9,990 nt of DNA from Spirochaetae bacterium HGW-Spirochaetae-7 (GTDB lineage Bacteria; Spirochaetota; Spirochaetia; Treponematales; UBA12059), in the NCBI GenBank assembly GCA_002839245.1, contig PGXR01000108.1, forward strand, positions 1-9,990, read 5' to 3'. Of the stretch, positions 5,435-9,990 are shown piece after piece (position 1 is the stretch's first letter; the number at the start of each line of letters is the position of its first letter). The translations under genes and the position numbers were made by a program. The notes beneath the pieces are model-generated. The model was not told the origin of the DNA. It did not search any database and saw nothing but the letters and a program-made list of their open reading frames with translations.

Positions 5435-5848
5435 ATGATAACGAAAATCGACCATATCGAGATAATCGTCAACGACGTAAAGCGCCATGTAGAGTTCTAC
5501 CAGAAGCTGGGCTTCAAGCTCCTGACCTGGACCGACCACCACGGCGGCTCGGCCGAGGTCCAGCTGCCGGGCGATAACCAGCCCGTCATCGAGTTTCACA
5601 CTGTCCTGGACGAGGAGAACATCGGCGTCAACCACATCGCCTTCCAGGCCGACGATGTCGTGGCGACCCACGGCGAACTGACCGCGGACGGGATCCACTT
5701 CGACGCCGAGCCGTACCGCAATCGGCACACCGGCCGCGGCAACGCGCGTTTCAGGGATCCCGATGGCTGGAGGCTCCAGCTATGCGACGCCAAGCGCAAG
5801 GAGCCGGAGAAGGGCGTCGAAGAGAAGGACGTCGTGGCGAAGCTGTAG
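5435..5848 (+). CDS. VOC-superfamily (glyoxalase/dioxygenase fold) protein
   Basis: This 137-residue protein has the paired beta-alpha-beta-beta-beta units of the vicinal-oxygen-chelate fold. The first starts IDHIEIIVNDVKRHVEFYQKLGF and the second GVNHIAFQADDV, ending in the typical FRDPDGWRLQL. Likely metal ligands are His7, Glu53 (IEFH) and His67. The fourth position, usually Glu, is Gln115, a ligand type also used by some glyoxalase I enzymes. The family includes glyoxalases, epimerases, extradiol dioxygenases and drug-resistance proteins, so the substrate is unknown. The C-terminal 20 residues are charged (KRKEPEKGVEEKD) and lie outside the fold. The start is set by AAGGAG shortly before ATG. 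It is divergent from argF and convergent with the acyl-CoA synthetase gene, and is probably under operator control. Confidence 0.85.
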   Translation: MITKIDHIEIIVNDVKRHVEFYQKLGFKLLTWTDHHGGSAEVQLPGDNQPVIEFHTVLDEENIGVNHIAFQADDVVATHGELTADGIHFDAEPYRNRHTGRGNARFRDPDGWRLQLCDAKRKEPEKGVEEKDVVAKL

Positions 5849-5881
5849 ACCGGCTCCATCGAGGCACAGACCGCAGGCTAT

Positions 5882-7528
5882 CTACTTCCCGTCAGTACCT
5901 TCGGTCTTGTGTCCGGTCAGCGTGTAGAGGAAGCGCTTTATCTTCTGCGTCGGCGTTTTCTCGAAGGGCTCGTGGTGTATGACCACCTTTGAAACCTTGC
6001 TGAAGGCGGCGAGGCCGGAGTTGACTTCCTTGCGCACGAATTCAAGCATCTCTTCGGAGGCCCGCTCGAAATCCTCGACGCTGTCCTTTGTCCTGGCCTT
6101 GAGGTCGTCGATGACCTCCTGCTTGAGCTGGACGAGGGCCGTCAGCCCGGTCCCTTCGCTGACTACGAGCGACTCAGCGACGTAGGCTGACTTGTTGATC
6201 ATAGCCTCGATTTCCTCGGGGTAGATGTTTTCGCCCGAGGAACCAAGGATCATCGTCTTGAGCCTGCCGCGGATGTAGAGTCGGCCCTTCCCGTCGAAGA
6301 TGCCCAGGTCGCCGGTGCGGAACCAGCCGTCCTCGGTGAACACTTCCTTCGTTTTTTCGGGGTCCTTGTAGTAACCCTTCATCACGTTGGGCCCGCGGGC
6401 CTGTATCTCCCCCTCGCCGGTGTCGGGCTTTGGATCGGCAATGCGCAGCTCGACGCCTTTGAGAGCGGGACCGGTGGAGCGCAGGTGCGTCCTGAACGGC
6501 CCGCAACCCGCGAGAAGGGGAGCCGTCTCGGTCAGGCCGTAGCCTATGGCGTAGGGGAAATGCGCCTGGAGGAGGAAAGCCTCGACGTCCGGCGCCACTC
6601 CCGAGCCGCCGATGCCGAAGAAGCGGATACGCCCACCGAAAGTCTTCATGAGCTTGATGCCAGCGAGCCGGTGAAGCAGGGGACGGAGGGCCTCGTGCTT
6701 GTACAGTCCCATTTTCTGCAGCGTCGGAAGCACGCTGGCGCGGTATATCTTCTCGATGATCAGCGGCACCGACAGCATTATCGTCGGCCTGATCTTCTTG
6801 AGCGCGGGCAGCAGTACCGACGCGACCGGCGGCTTGTCCAGGTACCAGTTCGAGGAACCCTGAGTGACGCCGTTGATAAGGCCCAGCGTGCACTCGTAGG
6901 TGTGCGCCAGCGGGAGGATGGACAGCAGCTTGTCGATGCGGTGCATCCGTATGATGCTCCTGGTAGCGATGACGTTGGAAACGAGGTTCTTGTGCGACAG
7001 CATCACGCCCTTGGAATTGCCGGTGGTGCCGGAGGTATAGAGGATGGCCGCGAGAGAATCCTCCGGAACCGGAGGGAAGGCCGCGGACGGGCTCGCCCCG
7101 GCAGCGGCCGAGCGAGCCTCGGGCGAAGCGAGCGACTCGATGGCTATGGTCGGCCCCTTGTATACACCGACTTTTGGCGCCATCTTACCGGATACGACGA
7201 TGGCCCTGGCTTCCGAATGGGCTATGATGTTGGCGATCTGATCAGGGTTGAAGTCGGTAAGTATGGGCACGACCACATAACCCGCGGCGGAAGCGCCGAA
7301 GTAGGCGATGCCCCATTCGGGCCTGTTCTCCGACAGGATTACCACGCGGTCTCCCTTTTTCAAGCCCGCTGCGGCGAGCCGGCCGGCGAAGACGGCGGCG
7401 AGGGGGCCCAAGTCCTTGTAGTGCACTATGGTCGTACCGTCGACGGTTCCGAGCGCGGGTCGCTCGGCATAGGAGGCCGTACTCTGGAGGAGGACATCAC
7501 GAAGCGTAAGGTTGGCTAGTTTGTACAC
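5882..7528 (-). CDS. Long-chain acyl-CoA synthetase (AMP-forming)
   Basis: The protein has 548 residues from the GTG at 7528, preceded by AAAGGT; the family similarity begins exactly here (VYKLANLTLRDVL). It activates fatty acids with ATP to acyl-AMP and then acyl-CoA at the membrane or in the cytosol. Adenylate-forming motifs are all present: P-loop YTSGTTGNSKG (164-174), GYGLTET (329-335), GWFRTGDLG (401-409), the hinge RGRLKTMILGSSGENIYP (420-437) and the C-terminal TPTQKIKR (525-532) with the likely catalytic Lys529. The GENIYPEEIE pattern fits long-chain (FAA1/FadD15-like) rather than acetyl-CoA synthetases, but the exact chain preference is unknown. An acyl-ACP synthetase is an alternative. 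The gene is single, 33 bases from the convergent VOC gene. I found no convincing promoter immediately upstream. Confidence 0.92.
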   Translation of the reverse strand: MYKLANLTLRDVLLQSTASYAERPALGTVDGTTIVHYKDLGPLAAVFAGRLAAAGLKKGDRVVILSENRPEWGIAYFGASAAGYVVVPILTDFNPDQIANIIAHSEARAIVVSGKMAPKVGVYKGPTIAIESLASPEARSAAAGASPSAAFPPVPEDSLAAILYTSGTTGNSKGVMLSHKNLVSNVIATRSIIRMHRIDKLLSILPLAHTYECTLGLINGVTQGSSNWYLDKPPVASVLLPALKKIRPTIMLSVPLIIEKIYRASVLPTLQKMGLYKHEALRPLLHRLAGIKLMKTFGGRIRFFGIGGSGVAPDVEAFLLQAHFPYAIGYGLTETAPLLAGCGPFRTHLRSTGPALKGVELRIADPKPDTGEGEIQARGPNVMKGYYKDPEKTKEVFTEDGWFRTGDLGIFDGKGRLYIRGRLKTMILGSSGENIYPEEIEAMINKSAYVAESLVVSEGTGLTALVQLKQEVIDDLKARTKDSVEDFERASEEMLEFVRKEVNSGLAAFSKVSKVVIHHEPFEKTPTQKIKRFLYTLTGHKTEGTDGK

Positions 7529-7720
7529 GGTTACCTTTCTGAAGGCCCGGTCGGGGCCGATACTAGGCAGAATCAATCCCGGATTAGACAAGATTGCCGG
7601 CTGGAAGTTGCGGAGCTGGCCAGGAATTCTACGCCGGACAACCATCACGAAGTAGTTTAAGGATAACCCGGAAAGCGGGAACGGGCCAGAGGAATTTGCA
7701 GCACAAATTAGAGTCGAGGC

Positions 7721-7768
7721 GTGGGAAATACCCACTTGAAAAGCTTTGGGAAACCGATTACTTTCAAG
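7721..7768 (+). promoter_or_regulatory. Promoter and dyad operators of the first toxin-antitoxin operon
   Basis: -35 TTGAAA (7736-7741) and -10 TACTTT (7759-7764) are 17 bases apart. GTGGG (7721-7725) and CCCAC (7731-7735) form a dyad directly upstream of the -35. A second dyad, CTTGAAA (7735-7741) with TTTCAAG (7762-7768), spans the core promoter. This fits autoregulation by the antitoxin, as is usual for type II systems. Confidence 0.6.
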
Positions 7769-7781
7769 GAAGAGGTACCTA

Positions 7782-8087
7782 ATGCCTAACGTAATCCGCG
7801 TAGCGGAAAATTTCATCGAGGTAGCCACCAGGTCCATTGATAGTCGCAATCGGCTTTCCATTACAGAAGCAGCGAATTCTATGCACAAGAGGATTACTCG
7901 TTTCAGGATATTCCAGGGTTCCGACGGGGATGTCCTGCTTCGTCCGGTGATTGAAGTCCCTGTACAGGAGCTATGGCTCCATCAGAATCCGCAGGCTCGT
8001 GAAATGGTCGTTTCGGGTATTCGGGAATCTGCCGAAGGCAAAGCAAGAAATCTGGATGATTCACTCCTGGCTACGCCGGACGAATAG
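7782..8087 (+). CDS. AbrB-like antitoxin of a type II toxin-antitoxin pair
   Basis: The protein has 101 residues from the ATG at 7782, six bases after an AAGAGG site. Residues about 17-55 read like an AbrB/MazE-type swapped-hairpin DNA-binding domain: SIDSRNRLSITEA followed by FRIFQGSDGDVLLRPV. The next part, VIEVPVQELWLHQNPQARE, leads to a C-terminal tail (about 73-101, GIRESAEGKARNLDD) of the type seen at the end of RelB-like antitoxins, where it would wrap the toxin. I infer that it neutralises the toxin encoded two bases downstream and represses the shared promoter. The family call rests on pattern only. The GC content looks lower than in the metabolic genes to the left, consistent with an acquired module. 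Confidence 0.65.
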   Translation: MPNVIRVAENFIEVATRSIDSRNRLSITEAANSMHKRITRFRIFQGSDGDVLLRPVIEVPVQELWLHQNPQAREMVVSGIRESAEGKARNLDDSLLATPDE

Positions 8088-8089
8088 GC

Positions 8090-8386
8090 GTGGAATATTC
8101 GATACGGATCACCGCTACGGCAGAGGCACAGCTTTTAGCTCTGAAAAATGATGGCGGGCTGGTGAAGCGATACAAAGCGGTCTCCAAAGCGATTCGTCTT
8201 CTCGCGGCCGATCCCCGGCATCCCGGCCTCAAGACCCATAAATATGAAAGCCTGATTGGGGAAAAAGGAGAGGATATATTCGAGGCGTATGCCGAGCAGA
8301 ACACGCCAGCCGCGTACAGGTTATTCTGGCATTACGGCCCAGAAAAAGAATGGATCACCATTGTGGCCATTACCCCACATCCCTGA
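8090..8386 (+). CDS. RelE/ParE-superfamily toxin
   Basis: This protein of 98 residues starts at GTG 8090, two bases after the antitoxin stop and with no strong ribosome site, so translation is probably coupled. It has the compact RelE/ParE-like layout: an N-terminal strand (YSIRITATAEA), two helices (about 12-40), then HPGLKTHKY (44-52) and strands AYRLFWHYG (75-83) and ITIVAITPHP at the C terminus. The His/Tyr/Arg content of the last strands fits an mRNA-cleaving toxin (RelE-type), but catalytic residues vary widely in this superfamily. A gyrase-poisoning (ParE-like) action cannot be excluded. The tight pairing with the AbrB-like gene is the strongest argument for a toxin-antitoxin role. Confidence 0.75.
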   Translation: MEYSIRITATAEAQLLALKNDGGLVKRYKAVSKAIRLLAADPRHPGLKTHKYESLIGEKGEDIFEAYAEQNTPAAYRLFWHYGPEKEWITIVAITPHP

Positions 8387-8410
8387 AAAAAATCGGGGAT
8401 GAAGGGCCGC

Positions 8411-8439
8411 TTGCATGAAAAGAGCCGCGAAACTACACT
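8411..8439 (+). promoter_or_regulatory. Promoter of the mntA-hepT operon, giving a leaderless mRNA
   Basis: -35 TTGCAT (8411-8416) and -10 TACACT (8434-8439) are exactly 17 bases apart. The ATG of mntA begins seven bases after the -10 box, at the expected transcription start. No Shine-Dalgarno sequence precedes it. Confidence 0.6.
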
Positions 8440-8445
8440 GAACCC

Positions 8446-8841
8446 ATGGAACTGAACCCGGACCAGACTGAAGCCATCATTACGCTCCTGCATGACGACC
8501 CGCGGATTACCGCGCTCTATCTTCTGGGCAGCGCAGTCAGCGGTACCATGCGCGCCGACAGCGATATCGATCTGGCCATCCTTCCCGCGCAGGGCTGTAC
8601 ACTGGGTTCCCTTGAGCGAGCCGAGCTTACTGGCAACCTTGCCTACGCCGTTGGCAGGGAGGTAGACCTGGGTCTTGTCTCCTCGCGGAACTTGGTCTAT
8701 TCCCGAGAAGCCCTTCTTACCGGGCGCTTGCTCTATACCCGCGATCGCTACTACACCGAGCTGATGGCGGCAAGCCTTATGGGCATGTACGACCGCTTCC
8801 AGGGAGAACGCAAGGAGTTGATGGATGCCTATAGAATTTGA
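8446..8841 (+). CDS. mntA: MNT-domain nucleotidyltransferase antitoxin (MntA-like)
   Basis: The protein has 131 residues. It carries the minimal nucleotidyltransferase signature GSX10DXD exactly: Gly28-Ser29 (LLGSAVSG) and Asp40-Ile-Asp42 (SDIDLAIL). A third acidic residue, Asp74, lies in GREVDLGLV. MntA proteins use ATP to add AMP to a tyrosine of the partner HEPN toxin and thereby inactivate it. The C-terminal helix (about 95-131, YTRDRYYTELMAASLMGMYDRF) is as expected. The gene overlaps the next one by 17 bases, which implies coupled translation with an antitoxin-first order. The start has no ribosome site but sits where transcription should begin. The upstream RelE-type operon ends 59 bases before it. 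Confidence 0.88.
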   Translation: MELNPDQTEAIITLLHDDPRITALYLLGSAVSGTMRADSDIDLAILPAQGCTLGSLERAELTGNLAYAVGREVDLGLVSSRNLVYSREALLTGRLLYTRDRYYTELMAASLMGMYDRFQGERKELMDAYRI

Positions 8842-9247
8842 TGATGTAGCCGTGAACAAGGCTTCCATCATCGAGCGGTCCATCAAGAGAATGCTTGAGG
8901 AGTATGCCGCAGACCCAAAGCTGTCCGATTTTACCCATATCGACGCGTTGACTCTCAATCTCGAACGGGCATGCCAGGCAGCCATCGATCTGGCCTTTCA
9001 TCGATGTTTGCTGCGGAAACTGGGAATGCCCCAGACGAGCTCCGACGCGTTCCGGTTGCTGGAGAGGTCAGGGCTTATAAAGAAGGAAACAGCCCAAAAA
9101 ATGACGGCCATGGTTGGCTTTCGCAATGTGGCCATCCATGAGTACCAGATCCTGGATATGGATGTCCTGCGCGCCATAGCCGGCGGTGGATGGAGGTCTT
9201 TGGTTCAGTATCTGGAAGACCTGGGGCTACGGATTCGACCGCTGTAA
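8825..9247 (+). CDS. hepT: HEPN-domain toxin (HepT-like RNase)
   Basis: The protein has 140 residues and is all helical. It contains the HEPN RX4HXY motif as FRNVAIHEY: Arg100, His105 and Tyr107. Arg and His are the RNase residues; the Tyr is the site AMPylated by MntA in studied systems. The N-terminal helix (VNKASIIERSIKRMLEEY) and the helix THIDALTLNLERACQAAIDLA fit the HEPN fold, which acts as a dimer cutting RNA, including tRNA in a characterised homologue. The start lies inside the mntA end, seven bases after AAGGAG. Together with mntA it forms a type VII toxin-antitoxin module, a type with reported roles in plasmid stability and phage defence. No sign of truncation. Confidence 0.88.
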   Translation: MPIEFDDVAVNKASIIERSIKRMLEEYAADPKLSDFTHIDALTLNLERACQAAIDLAFHRCLLRKLGMPQTSSDAFRLLERSGLIKKETAQKMTAMVGFRNVAIHEYQILDMDVLRAIAGGGWRSLVQYLEDLGLRIRPL

Positions 9248-9248
9248 G

Positions 9249-9256
9249 TTTTTTTT
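9249..9256 (+). terminator. T-run after hepT, possible weak terminator
   Basis: Eight T residues follow one base after the hepT stop codon. The sequence before them offers only a weak stem (CGG 9229-9231 with CCG 9238-9240 and mismatches), so intrinsic termination is uncertain. Confidence 0.25.
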
Positions 9257-9401
9257 GTTATCTAAAAATCCTTCATCGCGGAGCACGCAGAACGATGCAC
9301 CAGAGGCTGCCTCGCCTCGCGCATTCCTTACGCAAAAGCGCTGGGCGACAAGATCACCTCGATACCATGGTGGGCAATATAAATGGACCCCGTGCCGATA
9401 C

Positions 9402-9427
9402 TATTGTGGGGCCTGTTTCCAATGTGG
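9402..9427. promoter_or_regulatory. Upstream element similar to 271-293
   Basis: This segment aligns with 271-293 at about 20 positions, with two small gaps. It ends ten bases before the promoter core that is itself shared with the lipoprotein gene. It may be a common regulator site or a remnant of a duplicated upstream region. Confidence 0.3.
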
Positions 9428-9437
9428 AGGCGGGCTC

Positions 9438-9452
9438 TTTATGGTGTATACT
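9438..9452 (+). promoter_or_regulatory. Promoter core of the surface-protein gene
   Basis: TTTATGGTGTATACT ends in a good -10 box TATACT (9447-9452). No convincing -35 lies 17 bases upstream (GTGGAG), which suggests an activator or another recognition mode. The same 15 bases, with one mismatch, precede the lipoprotein gene on the other strand. A leader of about 28 bases follows, with GGAG (9477-9480) as ribosome site. Confidence 0.5.
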
Positions 9453-9486
9453 ATCGTAGAGTATCCCGTACCCATCGGAGAATAGC

Positions 9487-9990
9487 ATGAGCCGACCTAC
9501 CCCGACCGCCATTTTCGGAAAACGCCTCGCCATAGCCCTGTTTCTTGCCTTGTTCGGGGTGGGGGGAGTGTGGGGGGTGGATTATGTGTGGACTGGTGCC
9601 TCAGGTGGTGGCGATGATACAACGTGGGCGGATATTAATAATTGGGGCGGCGTGGGTTTTCCGATACCCGGAGATACGGCAACATTCAATGCGACCGGCG
9701 TTCCCGGATCGATAACCATCACCGGGGTGGCTATTTCCTGCGATTCGATTACGATAAGTAATGCTGCGTGGAACATCACTATTACACCAGTAATCACCGT
9801 AACAAACCTTAACATCACTTTAGGAAGCGTAACTTTCAGTGATATTCTCACCGTAGGCGGCACGACGAGCAATTCGGGCACCATCACCCTGGGGACCGCG
9901 GCAGCGACGTTCACGGGTCTGGTTACGAACACCGGCACGATCACAGGCGGCACGGGACTTGTCACGCTGAGCGGCGGCATCGGCGGAGCG
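9487..9990 (+). CDS. Secreted, repetitive beta-rich surface protein, N-terminal part (runs off right edge)
   Basis: The frame stays open from ATG 9487 to the window edge (168 codons). GGAG lies six bases upstream of the start. A signal peptide is clear: a basic n-region ending GKR, a hydrophobic core (LAIALFLALFGVGGV) and likely cleavage after VWG (about residue 30). The mature start VDYVWTGASGGG...WADINNWGG...PGDTATF resembles the opening module of many autotransporter-type or beta-helix passenger proteins. From about residue 75 it is Thr/Ile/Gly-rich with irregular repeats of the form (T)xxGTIT or GLVT, as expected for a parallel beta-helix. I infer an extracellular or outer-surface adhesin-like protein. 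The transport domain, if any, is outside the window. Composition is less GC-rich than the metabolic genes. Function unknown. Confidence 0.8.
   Translation, partial: MSRPTPTAIFGKRLAIALFLALFGVGGVWGVDYVWTGASGGGDDTTWADINNWGGVGFPIPGDTATFNATGVPGSITITGVAISCDSITISNAAWNITITPVITVTNLNITLGSVTFSDILTVGGTTSNSGTITLGTAAATFTGLVTNTGTITGGTGLVTLSGGIGGA

Noticed and set aside
7529..7888. N-terminal extension of the acyl-CoA synthetase by 120 codons
   Set aside because: Family similarity starts at the GTG at 7528, which has a ribosome site. The extension would overlap the promoter and start of the toxin-antitoxin operon.
8378..8401. Hairpin CATCCC/GGGATG over the RelE-type toxin stop codon, as terminator
   Set aside because: The stem is only six pairs with an A-rich 12-base loop, and no T-run follows on either strand.
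9186..9485. Two overlapping plus-strand ORFs after hepT, one with a Cys-rich end (YCGACFQCGGG)
   Set aside because: Both begin inside hepT and run through the promoter region of the next gene. The Cys pattern looks accidental and there is no start signal.
9582..9980. Minus-strand ORF of 132 codons, Val/Pro-rich
   Set aside because: It is the mirror frame of the surface-protein gene, whose Thr/Gly-rich codons leave the other strand open. No ribosome site.

Overview
The window is 9,990 bases of GC-rich, gene-dense bacterial chromosome. Two signal-peptide proteins at the edges (one a lipoprotein), a c-type-heme sensor domain facing the periplasm, and a beta-helix-like surface protein all suggest a diderm (Gram-negative-type) bacterium. 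The acyl-CoA synthetase and the surface-protein style resemble those of free-living or gut spirochaetes (Treponema-like). That assignment is an inference from general resemblance, not a database result.

Layout, left to right. A lipoprotein gene on the minus strand runs off the left edge (1-197). It is divergent from a small ribbon-helix-helix regulator gene (349-561, plus). A minus-strand block follows: a membrane diguanylate cyclase with a heme-c (Tll0287-like) sensor domain (598-1959) and, upstream of it, a polyprenyl diphosphate synthase (2033-3148). A promoter pair separates that block from a short J-domain-like protein (3265-3897, plus). After a 279-base intergenic stretch with a small tandem repeat and a clear terminator comes ornithine carbamoyltransferase (4177-5178, minus). 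It has a good sigma70 promoter and an unusual leader containing an 18-codon mini-ORF. Divergent from it is a VOC/glyoxalase-fold gene (5435-5848, plus), preceded by a perfect 20-base palindrome. It converges on a long-chain acyl-CoA synthetase (5882-7528, minus).

The right third is accessory-type DNA. An AbrB-like/RelE-like toxin-antitoxin pair (7782-8386) is followed 59 bases later by an MNT/HEPN (MntA-HepT) toxin-antitoxin pair (8446-9247). The last gene (9487 to the edge) is the start of a secreted, Gly/Thr-rich, repetitive surface protein.

Functional links are limited. The housekeeping genes (arginine or ornithine metabolism, isoprenoids, fatty-acid activation) look individually transcribed. 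The two toxin-antitoxin operons sit back to back, each with its own promoter.

The regulatory DNA is the most interesting part. The lipoprotein and surface-protein genes, at opposite ends, share a nearly identical promoter core and a second shared element upstream. Two genes (J-domain protein and mntA) have a -10 box six bases before the ATG and no Shine-Dalgarno, which suggests leaderless mRNAs. The argF leader and the VOC operator also merit a second look. I saw no tRNA, rRNA, CRISPR array, transposase or integrase.
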